Source: an uncultured Bacteroidales bacterium (lineage in GTDB: Bacteria > Bacteroidota > Bacteroidia > Bacteroidales > F082). Taken from it: DNA of 64,000 bases. Under the pieces are notes generated by a model, which worked only from the letters and a program-made list of their open reading frames with translations, was not told the DNA's origin and ran no database searches. Below are positions 29,501 through 37,195 of this stretch, one piece after another. Made by a program: the position numbers and the translations under genes. The DNA lies in contig CALAZZ010000227.1 of the NCBI GenBank assembly GCA_937926515.1, positions 1 through 64,000 on the forward strand, written 5' to 3'. Each line of letters opens with the position of its first letter. Position 1 is the first letter of the stretch.

Positions 29501-30987
29501 AGTTTAGGATCATCAATAGAGAGCCTTCCGTTAAAGGCTTTTCCGGTAAGATCACCAGCCAGCTCAATATCCTTAAAATCATTTCCCTTAAAGTCAATTT
29601 GTTTCAATGATCCTGACAAGTTCATATCAGCGGTTTCAGCAGCCAGGCCTTTGCCCCTCACATTGATGTTCATATCGAGCTTACCAACGGTTTCAGACAC
29701 ATTCATCAGCTTGCCAACATCAAACCTGACGCTTTGCAAGTTCCCATTGTAATGAAACAACCCTGTTGCCTGATTTTGCCGCATTTCCAAATTGCTGTTG
29801 ATGCGACCCAGGTTCGTAAAAAAATCTGCATTGGTATAAAAATCATTATAAAATCCTGTAAAAACACCATTTACCTGTATTTTCCCAAGCTTCAGCACCT
29901 CTTCGGGAAGCGGAAGATAGCGCATGTCTCCCGCAAGGGCAAAACGCTCCAGGTCATAGGTTTCAGTCTCGAATCGTCGAATGTTCAGGTCAGCGAAAGT
30001 TTCATAAATATCCGGCAATCCTGTAAGCTGCATATCGCCTGAAAAAACAGTAGATCTACCGAAACTAAAACTTAAACCTTTGGCAAACAAATTACTGATA
30101 GTCCCACTGAAATCACCTGCAAAACTTATGTTGTTCTTCATATCAAACATGATCGGGGCAAAATACCCGATGTCTTCCATTTGAAGGCTGGATGGATGAG
30201 CCAAAACCCTCATGTCAACTGAATCGATGAAGCTTAAAAATGCAGCATAGGATGGGTACTCAAATGCTATTTCAAGGTTAAGTATTGAGCTGTTGATCAC
30301 TGATTGGAATTCGGAAAACTCCAAGCCTGTGGATGAAAGATTAACCATCCCGCTCAATGCTTTCAGCTGCAGACCACTGGCATCGTCTGCACGTAATTTA
30401 TCAATTCGGCATGTGATGGAATCACCGGCGAGGAAAAAATCCCTGATCTTCAAATCTATATCCTCAAGATCAATATGAGCAAAATCCATACCCGGTTCAC
30501 CCGGACTGTCCTTATTTTGGTCCCAATACCTAAATTTGGCGTGCTGCAACTCAAACAACCGCAATTGTATGGGATAGGCTTGTGAGGTTTCTTCTGTGTC
30601 GTCCTTATCCTTGCCACCACTAAAATAATCTGTGATAAATTGTAGATTCAGATCCTCTTCACCCTCGTATTTTATCAATTGAAACTCAATGTTATGCATA
30701 GCCAGATCGCGGATCGAAAGTCCTTTGCTAAACTCATACGAAAATATTCGCATTTTGATGCTACCGGCTGAGAGCAATGTATTACCCTGCTGATCTCCCA
30801 CATACACATCTTCAAGTTTCAATGAAAGATCCAGGTCAATATAAAAAGCACCTATACGAACTTCACTGTTGAACTCCTTCGACAGATAGGCCGCAGCCGA
30901 GCGTGCAATAAAAGTCTGGATAAAGGGATCGCGCAAAGCCGTATATAGACCGACCGGCATGGCCAGCAACACGGTAAGCGTGATCAA
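26569..30987 (-). CDS. TamB-like translocation and assembly module protein
   Basis: The protein has about 1472 residues. One N-terminal hydrophobic anchor (ITLTVLLAMPVGLYTAL) is followed by a long, repetitive beta-helix-like body that fits a lipid-transfer bridge of the AsmA/TamB type. The C-terminal DUF490/TamB region (about 1090-1440) has GSLESTGNGNINLKVNSAG, RAGEFNFMFENLVRRRFEL and LLVLGSFSY. Such proteins span the periplasm and move phospholipids or help outer-membrane protein insertion. Start: the first usual start codon is TTG at 30987, but the frame stays open to 31038 and encodes the basic KIIKKKVRDIIL just before it, as expected in front of an anchor. An ATT at 31017 is therefore a possible true start. 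The gene is divergent from tsaD. Confidence 0.88.
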   Translation of the reverse strand: MITLTVLLAMPVGLYTALRDPFIQTFIARSAAAYLSKEFNSEVRIGAFYIDLDLSLKLEDVYVGDQQGNTLLSAGSIKMRIFSYEFSKGLSIRDLAMHNIEFQLIKYEGEEDLNLQFITDYFSGGKDKDDTEETSQAYPIQLRLFELQHAKFRYWDQNKDSPGEPGMDFAHIDLEDIDLKIRDFFLAGDSITCRIDKLRADDASGLQLKALSGMVNLSSTGLEFSEFQSVINSSILNLEIAFEYPSYAAFLSFIDSVDMRVLAHPSSLQMEDIGYFAPIMFDMKNNISFAGDFSGTISNLFAKGLSFSFGRSTVFSGDMQLTGLPDIYETFADLNIRRFETETYDLERFALAGDMRYLPLPEEVLKLGKIQVNGVFTGFYNDFYTNADFFTNLGRINSNLEMRQNQATGLFHYNGNLQSVRFDVGKLMNVSETVGKLDMNINVRGKGLAAETADMNLSGSLKQIDFKGNDFKDIELAGDLTGKAFNGRLSIDDPKLKFEFLGRANFADTVPAFDFGAILTHADLYNLNLLDNDTIMQLSTDINVNFTGSHLDNLVGTISIENTRYTDSRDTYHMDSLLLKTTNHGLYPRRLTIESDFLDLDLGGEIDFGGLHEAFKHFTANYVQFRNFEPESDSVSLQDFFIELQFKDTEALSRLLMPSVTLSPDAHYSGVFTNRDQVLNTTFRAGQLTFGNIKLNNLVLHTQSDLWQANLNFNSNEIIFRDSIPGDPTVLGIESPDFAISLTNDSILFRLQWRDERTIARNKGDIHGYYASREDGFPELHISSADLVVNDSVWRISRGNRIVFAEEYTLLQDFHIRLRNQSIGLQGRIPLGEADSLNVQFHNWDISNFDLLTQGAGLDFDGAVNGDLMLANLKYQPTFVSNLQLTDLHLNRERLGEARILSTWSNLDEALYLNAQIINIGNIAASRMLHFTGFFYPNRTDQNLNFELELDNFRLKTIAPFLEGVLSKVEGLASGGIAINGKTSSPELSGKINLMRTAFLIDYLNVKYSLSHEFDIYPDRINFDRLILFDTLGNKANVSGAITHDYFKNFRFNLQLKPEDFLSLNTDRTMNELFYGAAVVSGDVNISGEISNVGLNIKAITRRGTNITIPLATATTVYDNDFIVFLRDPEAEVVEDEPQAAIQGFDINLETTVTPDANLRIFLPANMGSLESTGNGNINLKVNSAGDFSLQGDYIVRAGEFNFMFENLVRRRFELMQGGRISWTGDPYDADIDIKGLYRLKTSIATLGPGIDSTMRSRINVEAVIHLTEQLFNPTIKFSIRLPNVDTETRQMVFSVLDTTNDAMMTQQMLSLLVLGSFSYTGGETASLGASSINMISNQLSNWLSQISRDFDIGLHYKPGDRLSNEELEVALSTQLFNDRVTIDGNFGVIGNRHSTQNASNIVGDVDISVLLTQDGRLRLKAFNHSNTSMWFSSRAYDNFVPYTQGLGISYRQEFDSFGDLLRRRKKKPSNP

Positions 30988-31013
30988 AATAATATCCCTG
31001 ACCTTTTTTTTGA

Positions 31014-31021
31014 TAATTTTG
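31014..31021 (+). promoter_or_regulatory. Putative -7 element of tsaD
   Basis: TAATTTTG fits TAnnTTTG exactly, 20 bases before the tsaD ATG. No clear -33 TTTG is present. It lies inside the open 5' extension of the divergent tamB-like frame. Confidence 0.35.
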
Positions 31022-31040
31022 TCCCTTTCGAAATTAAGCT

Positions 31041-32060
31041 ATGCGTAACTTTATCCTTGGCATTGAGTCCTCCTGCGATGATACTTCGGCAGCAGTACTA
31101 GAGAACACCAAAGTGTTGTCAAATATTATTGCGAACCAAAGTGTGCATCAACGATTTGGAGGTGTTGTCCCCGAACTGGCTTCGCGCGCGCACCAGCAAA
31201 ATATCATCCCTGTGGTTGACACCGCCCTCAATGAAGCAAAAATAAGCAAAAATCAGCTTAGTGCCATTGCATTCACAAGAGGCCCAGGCCTACTGGGGTC
31301 CTTGCTTGTCGGCACTTCATTTGCCAAGGGATTAGCGCTGTCGCTGGGAATTCCACTTATTGAGGTGGATCATATGCACGCACATATCCTGGCACATTTT
31401 CTCACCGATGATGAGCAAAGACCAGTGCCGGAATTTCCTTTTCTGTGTCTGACCGTTTCGGGTGGTCACACACAAATCGTGCTGGTAAAGGCACATAACC
31501 AAATGGAAATCATTGGAAAAACCATTGATGATGCTGCTGGCGAAGCTTTTGACAAAGCAGCCAAGATTATGGGACTGCCCTACCCCGGTGGCCCACTGAT
31601 CGACAAGCTGGCACAGGAAGGCAACCCTAAAGCATTTCAGTTTCCCGAACCACGCATTCCAGATCTGGATTACAGCTTTAGCGGACTCAAGACAAGTATC
31701 CTTTATTTTCTGCGCGACAGGCTAAAAGAAAGCCCTGATTTTATTGAACAGCATAAAGCTGACCTATGTGCGAGCATCCAACATACCATCATCAGCATCT
31801 TGATGAAGAAGCTGGTGCTGGCAGCAAAAAAAACAGGCATCATGCATATTGCCATTGCAGGTGGTGTTTCAGCCAACTCCGGCCTGAGGAAGGCCATGGT
31901 TGAGGCTTCAAAAAGCCTGGATTGGCAGGTGTACCTGCCCAAACTGAGTTACAGCACCGACAATGCAGCAATGATCGCAATAGCCGGTTATTTTAAATTC
32001 CTTGACGGGGATTTTGCCTCACAAAAGCTGGCACCTTATGCAAGGCAGAGTGGAAGGTGA
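31041..32060 (+). CDS. tsaD: tRNA N6-adenosine threonylcarbamoyltransferase TsaD
   Basis: The protein has 339 residues, the usual length. Kae1/TsaD signatures: ILGIESSCDDTS at the N-terminus, GPGLLGSLLVG, the metal-ligand segment VDHMHAHILAH, VSGGHTQ, the DDAAGEAFDK loop, and IAGGVSANSGLR near the C-terminus. With TsaB and TsaE it transfers the threonylcarbamoyl group to A37 of ANN-decoding tRNAs. It is divergent from the tamB-like gene with a gap of only 53 bases. A decayed second copy of its last ~47 bases occurs 248 bases downstream. Confidence 0.97.
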   Translation: MRNFILGIESSCDDTSAAVLENTKVLSNIIANQSVHQRFGGVVPELASRAHQQNIIPVVDTALNEAKISKNQLSAIAFTRGPGLLGSLLVGTSFAKGLALSLGIPLIEVDHMHAHILAHFLTDDEQRPVPEFPFLCLTVSGGHTQIVLVKAHNQMEIIGKTIDDAAGEAFDKAAKIMGLPYPGGPLIDKLAQEGNPKAFQFPEPRIPDLDYSFSGLKTSILYFLRDRLKESPDFIEQHKADLCASIQHTIISILMKKLVLAAKKTGIMHIAIAGGVSANSGLRKAMVEASKSLDWQVYLPKLSYSTDNAAMIAIAGYFKFLDGDFASQKLAPYARQSGR

Positions 32061-32118
32061 TGGTTAAGGTAGACTATATTAAACCATACCTTGATATTTC
32101 GACATATCGCACAAATTA

Positions 32119-32167
32119 ACGATAAATCCAAATATCGCTTAAATAAACGATAATTTATGTTATCGTG
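32119..32167. repeat. Cluster of AACGATAA-type motifs
   Basis: AACGATAA occurs at 32118-32125 and 32146-32153, and its inverse TTATCGT at 32160-32166, the last two forming a 7-bp palindrome with a 6-base centre. Two TATCGC half-copies lie nearby. It resembles a multi-site operator; no gene that could use it is present next to it. Confidence 0.4.
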
Positions 32168-32251
32168 GGGATAGGGGATATATTTCCGAATAGCTTGTTG
32201 ATGCTGTGATATTTATTTTAATCAGGTAAACTCATCAAACTAATTTAGGCA

Positions 32252-32305
32252 GGAAGGGATTTTGCTTCACTATGGCTGGTGCCTTATGCAATGCAGAGTG
32301 GGAAG
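32252..32305 (+). pseudogene. Degenerate copy of the tsaD 3' end
   Basis: Bases 32256-32302 match 32008-32054 inside tsaD at 39 of 47 positions by hand alignment. One frame still reads DFASLWLVPYAMQSGK where TsaD ends DFASQKLAPYARQSGR. The stop is lost and no start or upstream domain is present, so this is a fragment only. Confidence 0.7.
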
Positions 32306-32319
32306 CTGTAAATAATTGC

Positions 32320-32649
32320 CTAAACAATGCGACCAAGCGATACCCTCACCGCCTTTTCCAGCACCTCAATAGCCGCATTGGCAGCCTTTTGCGCTATGGC
32401 TTTCGACACCACTCTGAGGGCATTAATTTGTGCTTCAAGGTGCATTTTTTCAACTGTGTTGAGACGATCTTCAAACTTAGTCCGGTTGATCTGGCCAATG
32501 GCGTGGCCATCAATCAAGGTTTTCAGTCTTAGTTTTCGGCGCTCAAGAAATTGCTCCATTACCGCACGAACTTTGTGCCAGTCCTTACCTAGCTCGCCTT
32601 GCATGGCGGCAAGCATGTCTTTTAGGGTTTGATCCAGGTTGAATTTCAT
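32320..32649 (-). CDS. Small helical protein, unknown function
   Basis: The protein has 109 residues, begins MKFNLDQTLKDMLAAMQGEL and is predicted almost wholly helical, with charged, heptad-like stretches (RRKLRLKTLIDGH, KFEDRLNTVEKMHLEAQ). It has no signal peptide, membrane segment or catalytic motif. The C-terminus is basic and Ala/Val-rich. It begins 22 bases after the lipoprotein gene 32672-33160 on the same strand, so the two are probably co-transcribed, and both products are helical and of similar style. I do not recognise a family. It could be a cytoplasmic phasin-like or structural protein, but that is only a guess from composition. Confidence 0.65.
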   Translation of the reverse strand: MKFNLDQTLKDMLAAMQGELGKDWHKVRAVMEQFLERRKLRLKTLIDGHAIGQINRTKFEDRLNTVEKMHLEAQINALRVVSKAIAQKAANAAIEVLEKAVRVSLGRIV

Positions 32650-32671
32650 GGTTGATGGTTTTTGGTTGTAG

Positions 32672-33160
32672 CTATTCGGCTGGTTTACTTATCATTTGCT
32701 TGGCTTGCTCAGCCACTTGCATGGCATAAAACAAATCGTTGAAATCCATGCGGTTGAGTGTGATCAGGGCGTCATTCAAGGTATTGTCCTGTTTGTGCTC
32801 CTGCTTATGTTTGGTCCATAGTTCCAGGGTGATCTCGGTAATACGGGTAATGTTCTCGTTCAATGGTTTGATGCGATTCTGCATGAGCAAGGAGTTCAGG
32901 CCGGATTCAATGTCCACATATTTTTCAATATAATGATCATAACTGCGCTCGTGTTCCGGTATTTCCAGCATCAACAGGTAAAACTGATCCACCTTACGTG
33001 CCAGCTCAACAATTTGACTGCTTATGCGGGCATCATAGTCGGGCAGCAATTGTACACGGCATCCCGCAAAGAGCAGTGTAATCAACAGGGCAAAACCTGC
33101 GGGCAACAAAAAGGTCCTTTGTGCTGCCCCGGTTATGTAATGTTTTGGGTTTAGACTCAT
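32672..33160 (-). CDS. Small helical lipoprotein, unknown function
   Basis: The protein has 162 residues from the ATG at 33160; an upstream in-frame start at 33196 would precede the signal by 12 unlikely residues. The signal peptide ends in the lipobox LFAGC (Cys34). The mature part (~128 residues) is helical and charged, with VELARKVDQFYLLMLEI, ESGLNSLLMQ and a His/Lys/Glu-rich LWTKHKQEHKQD segment. It is expected to be anchored in an envelope membrane. The next gene downstream encodes another small helical protein. No known family recognised. Confidence 0.7.
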   Translation of the reverse strand: MSLNPKHYITGAAQRTFLLPAGFALLITLLFAGCRVQLLPDYDARISSQIVELARKVDQFYLLMLEIPEHERSYDHYIEKYVDIESGLNSLLMQNRIKPLNENITRITEITLELWTKHKQEHKQDNTLNDALITLNRMDFNDLFYAMQVAEQAKQMISKPAE

Positions 33161-33290
33161 TGGCGTTGTTTTAAATTGTAAAAATAGTAAAACCATTGTA
33201 TTAAGCCAGCGATCATTCTGGTTTGTTGCATCTTAAGCCTTCTAATAGATATCTTTCGAAGGCGGAACTTAATGGCTCAAAAAAAAAACC

Positions 33291-33298
33291 TATTTTTG
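33291..33298 (+). promoter_or_regulatory. Putative -7 element of the homogentisate cluster
   Basis: TATTTTTG matches TAnnTTTG exactly and lies 32 bases before the hgmA start. The -33 position (CTTA around 33268) is a poor match. Confidence 0.42.
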
Positions 33299-33329
33299 TT
33301 ACCCTTATTCAATCCAATTATAAATAACA

Positions 33330-34487
33330 ATGCCACACTATCAAATAAGAGGACAGGTACCACGAAAAAGGCATACCATTTTCCGCAAGCCGGATGGCAG
33401 CCTCTACACCGAAGAGCTCGTTTCGACCGAAGGCTTTTCGGATGTGTATTCACTTATTTATCATGCTTTTCCTCCTACTATGGTTAAAGCTGTGGAGGAA
33501 GGCATTGATGTTTCCCCCGAAATCGCATTACCTAAAAACATGCAGCATCGCAGTTTTAGGGGTTTCGACATCAAGCCTGCTGATGACTATCTCGAAAGCC
33601 GCAAAATGGTACTGGTAAACAATGATGTGTATATCAGCCTTGCTGCGCCGCGGCGATCAATGGTTGATTATTTCTACAAGAATTCGCAGGCTGATGAAAT
33701 GATCTTCGTTCACAAAGGTGAGGGACGATTGAAAACCATTTACGGCAGCCTGGATTTTGCCTATGGCGACCACCTGATCATCCCTCGCGGAACGATTTAC
33801 CAGATGGAGTTTAAGGGTGAGCACAACAGGTTGTTTATAGTTGAGTCCATGCACCCGCTGCGTTTTCCAAAACGTTATGTCAATAAAAACGGCCAATTGC
33901 TCGAACATGCTCCATTTTACGAACGCGACATCCGAACACCCAAAGATTTGGAAACTCATGATGAGCGTGGGGAGTTTATGGTAAAAATCAAACGCAGCGA
34001 TATGCTGTTCCCATACATCATGGCCTCACACCCTTTTGATGCCGTTGGATGGGATGGATACCATTTTCCGTTTGCCTTGTCGATTCATGATTTTGAGCCC
34101 ATCACAGGCCGCATCCACCAGCCGCCTCCGGTGCATCAGACCTTTGAAACGCCTGCTTTTGTGACCTGTGCCTTTGTACCACGGATGTATGATTATCATC
34201 CGCAAAGCATTCCTGCACCTTATAATCACAGCAATGTTGATTCGGATGAGGTTTTGTATTATGTGGATGGTGATTTCATGAGCCGCAATCATATTGAAAA
34301 GGGCATGATCACGCTACACCCGATCGGCATTCCACATGGGCCACACCCCGGTGCCACAGAGCGAAGTATAGGAAAAACAAAAACCGATGAACTGGCAGTC
34401 ATGGTGGATACATTCAGACCACTGATGTTAACAAGGGAGGCTTTGTCCATCGAAGATCCTGATTACCACAAGAGTTGGTTGTTTTAA
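33330..34487 (+). CDS. hgmA: Homogentisate 1,2-dioxygenase
   Basis: The protein has 385 residues with the cupin-based dioxygenase pattern: GEGRLKTIYGSLDFAYGDHL and PRGTIYQMEF in the first cupin, FVPRMYDYHP, and the metal-site region with NHSNVDSDEVLYY and GIPHGPHPG near the C-terminus. It opens the ring of homogentisate to maleylacetoacetate using Fe(II) and oxygen. It heads a plus-strand set with hppD, fahA and a flavin-reductase-like gene, which together cover tyrosine breakdown from 4-hydroxyphenylpyruvate. The maleylacetoacetate isomerase step has no gene here. The enzyme needs oxygen, so the organism must meet oxic or microoxic conditions. Confidence 0.93.
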   Translation: MPHYQIRGQVPRKRHTIFRKPDGSLYTEELVSTEGFSDVYSLIYHAFPPTMVKAVEEGIDVSPEIALPKNMQHRSFRGFDIKPADDYLESRKMVLVNNDVYISLAAPRRSMVDYFYKNSQADEMIFVHKGEGRLKTIYGSLDFAYGDHLIIPRGTIYQMEFKGEHNRLFIVESMHPLRFPKRYVNKNGQLLEHAPFYERDIRTPKDLETHDERGEFMVKIKRSDMLFPYIMASHPFDAVGWDGYHFPFALSIHDFEPITGRIHQPPPVHQTFETPAFVTCAFVPRMYDYHPQSIPAPYNHSNVDSDEVLYYVDGDFMSRNHIEKGMITLHPIGIPHGPHPGATERSIGKTKTDELAVMVDTFRPLMLTREALSIEDPDYHKSWLF

Positions 34488-34612
34488 CTAAATTAGGATA
34501 GAGGAAGCTAGAGATCGGGTATGGCTGCATTGAGAATAAACCTTTAACTGAACAAGGAGATGCCCTGTGCTTTAGATCATCAATTAAAAACTTAAAATGT
34601 AAATTCTTAACA

Positions 34613-35710
34613 ATGGAAAACAGAGATTTTCTTCCGATAAATGGAACTGATTATGTAGAATTTTATGTTGGAAATGCAAAGCAAGCTGCACACTATTACC
34701 AGTCTGCCTGGGGGTTCCAGCCTCTTGCTTATGCAGGCCTTGAAACTGGAATAAAAGACAGGGCATCCTATGTGCTGCGTCAGGGAAAAATTACTTTTGT
34801 GCTCACCACGTCCCTGGTACCGGATTCGCCACTGGCTGAGCACCATAAGCTCCATGGCGACGGCATCAAAGTTATCGCCTTGTGGGTGGATGATGCCCGC
34901 CTTTCCTGGCAAGAAACCACCTCGCGGGGAGCACGCTCCTATATGGAGCCTAATACCATCGTGGATGAAAATGGTGAGGTTGTAATGAGTGGGATTCATA
35001 CCTATGGTGATACCGTACATCTTTTCATTGAACGAAAAAACTACTTTGGCCCGTTTATGCCGGGATACCGCAAGTGGGAACCCGAATATCGGCCGGAAGA
35101 TGTGGGGCTGAAATACATTGACCATATTGTTGGAAACGTAGGATGGGGCGAAATGAACAAATGGGTTAACTTCTATGGCTCTGTTATGGGGTTCGAACAG
35201 CTTATCTCATTTGATGACAAGGACATATCAACCGATTACACTGCCCTGATGAGCAAGGTCATGGCCAATGATAATATGCGCATCAAATTCCCGATCAATG
35301 AGCCTGCCGAAGGCAAGAAAAAATCTCAAATTGAAGAATATATCGATTTTTACCGTGGTTCCGGAGCCCAGCATGTTGCCATGGCAACCGATAATATTGC
35401 TGAAACCATCTCAAAACTGAGAAGCCGCGGTGTTGAGTTTTTACGCGTGCCTGACACTTACTATGATACGGTTATGGACAGGGTACACCATATTGATGAA
35501 GACCTGGAGGTGATGAAAAAACTTAACATACTTATCGACAGGGACGAAGAAGGATACCTGCTCCAGTTGTTTACAAAACCTGTTGAAGACAGGCCCACCG
35601 TATTTTTTGAGATTATTCAGCGTAAGGGAGCCAGGTCCTTCGGAAAAGGAAACTTTAAGGCCCTGTTTGAAGCCATTGAACTGGAACAGGAAAGCAGGGG
35701 AACTTTATAG
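34613..35710 (+). CDS. hppD: 4-hydroxyphenylpyruvate dioxygenase
   Basis: The protein has 365 residues, normal for the family, made of two vicinal-oxygen-chelate domains. The iron ligands are visible in the second: His in YIDHIVGNV, His in SGAQHVAMATDN, and Glu in VFFEIIQRKG. The C-terminal helix GARSFGKGNFKALFEAIE is characteristic. It turns 4-hydroxyphenylpyruvate into homogentisate, the substrate of the enzyme encoded upstream. The gap to hgmA is 125 bases and to fahA 131 bases, so internal promoters are possible. Confidence 0.96.
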   Translation: MENRDFLPINGTDYVEFYVGNAKQAAHYYQSAWGFQPLAYAGLETGIKDRASYVLRQGKITFVLTTSLVPDSPLAEHHKLHGDGIKVIALWVDDARLSWQETTSRGARSYMEPNTIVDENGEVVMSGIHTYGDTVHLFIERKNYFGPFMPGYRKWEPEYRPEDVGLKYIDHIVGNVGWGEMNKWVNFYGSVMGFEQLISFDDKDISTDYTALMSKVMANDNMRIKFPINEPAEGKKKSQIEEYIDFYRGSGAQHVAMATDNIAETISKLRSRGVEFLRVPDTYYDTVMDRVHHIDEDLEVMKKLNILIDRDEEGYLLQLFTKPVEDRPTVFFEIIQRKGARSFGKGNFKALFEAIELEQESRGTL

Positions 35711-35841
35711 TCTCATGGCTGTAGATCTACCAATCTGTAAATCTATCTTCAACATTAAGTACCACAGACAAGGTGAATAAAGCTTCGCTGACTGATATCA
35801 CAGTATCCAAATAACACAATAAACAGCTCAAGAGTGTAACC

Positions 35842-37119
35842 ATGATGAAATTAAAAGCCAACGACCCAAAATTGAAATCGTGGATTGAAGTGCCGACTGA
35901 CAGTGATTTCCCTATCCAGAATATTCCATTCGGAATCATTTCCTATGCCGATTATGTGCATCCGGCTACCCGAATTGGCGATCATGCTGTTGATCTTTCT
36001 GTGCTAGCTGATTTTGGTTTTTTTGACAAGCTCAATATCGATGACCTCAGCGTATTTTATGAACCTGTTTTGAATGGTTTAATCGGCTTGGGTAAAGAAG
36101 TGCGTGTTGCTTTGAGGGAACGTTTATCTGAGTTATTTTGCGATCAATGTAATGAGCTAAAAGATAATTCGGAAGCTTGCGAACTTGCCATCAAACCCAT
36201 AACAGAAATTGAAATGCGCATGCCGGTTTCGGTGGGTGATTACACCGACTTCTATTCGAGCATCGAACACGCCACCAATGTGGGTAAAATGTTCCGTGAT
36301 CCTGAAAATGCATTACTGCCAAACTGGCGACATTTGCCGGTTGGCTACCATGGACGCAGTTCGTCAATCGTGGTTTCAGGCACCAATATACACAGGCCCA
36401 AGGGTCAAACAAGGCCAGACGATAATAAGCCTCCGGTATTTGGTCCCTGCCGTCTTTTTGATTTTGAGCTGGAAATGGCATTCATTACCTCCGGACAAAC
36501 CGGCCTGGGTGATTCAATCTCAGTGGAGAAAGCTGAAGACCATATTTTTGGATTAGTGCTCTTCAATGATCTTTCTGCCAGGGATATACAAAAATGGGAA
36601 TATGTGCCCCTAGGGCCATTTCTTTCCAAAAGTTTTGGGTCGGTGATATCACCATGGGTCGTTACGCTGGAAGCCTTCGAGCCTTTCAGGGTTGAAGGGC
36701 CAAGGCAGGAGCCTGAAGTACTCCCCTATCTCCATACAAGTGGCAAACGAAATGTTGATATCCACCTGGAGGTCTATATTAAACCCCAAAAAACTGATCC
36801 AAGCCTGGTGTGCCGTTCCAACTTTAAGTATATGTACTGGAATATGGCGCAACAACTTGCTCATCAAACGGTAAATGGTTGCAACATCAACCCCGGTGAT
36901 ATGTATGCATCGGGAACCATCAGCGGACCAACGCCTGAATCATACGGATCCATGCTTGAACTCAGTTGGCGGGGGTCCAAACCAATTACGCTTTCCGATG
37001 GAAGCCAGCGCAGTTTTATTCACGATCACGACACCATCATTATGAAGGGTTATGCCCATAATAAGCATGTCCGGGTTGGATTTGGTGAATGTATAACCAA
37101 AGTTCTTCCTGCAAAATAA
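35842..37119 (+). CDS. fahA: Fumarylacetoacetase
   Basis: The protein has 425 residues, the size of FAH. The N-terminal SH3-like domain includes NIPFGIISYAD. The catalytic part contains DYTDFYSSIEHATNVG, LPVGYHGRSSSIVVSGT, FELEMAFI with the metal-binding Glu residues, and FNDLSARDIQKWEYVPLGPF. It hydrolyses fumarylacetoacetate to fumarate and acetoacetate, the last step of tyrosine catabolism. Two ATG codons stand in tandem at the start; the first is used here. Confidence 0.95.
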   Translation: MMKLKANDPKLKSWIEVPTDSDFPIQNIPFGIISYADYVHPATRIGDHAVDLSVLADFGFFDKLNIDDLSVFYEPVLNGLIGLGKEVRVALRERLSELFCDQCNELKDNSEACELAIKPITEIEMRMPVSVGDYTDFYSSIEHATNVGKMFRDPENALLPNWRHLPVGYHGRSSSIVVSGTNIHRPKGQTRPDDNKPPVFGPCRLFDFELEMAFITSGQTGLGDSISVEKAEDHIFGLVLFNDLSARDIQKWEYVPLGPFLSKSFGSVISPWVVTLEAFEPFRVEGPRQEPEVLPYLHTSGKRNVDIHLEVYIKPQKTDPSLVCRSNFKYMYWNMAQQLAHQTVNGCNINPGDMYASGTISGPTPESYGSMLELSWRGSKPITLSDGSQRSFIHDHDTIIMKGYAHNKHVRVGFGECITKVLPAK

Positions 37120-37195
37120 CCAGGCAATTACAAGCAATACATTGACTGATCTGTCCGGCCGGTTAAATGAATCGCAAATACTTAGTTTCCCAATT

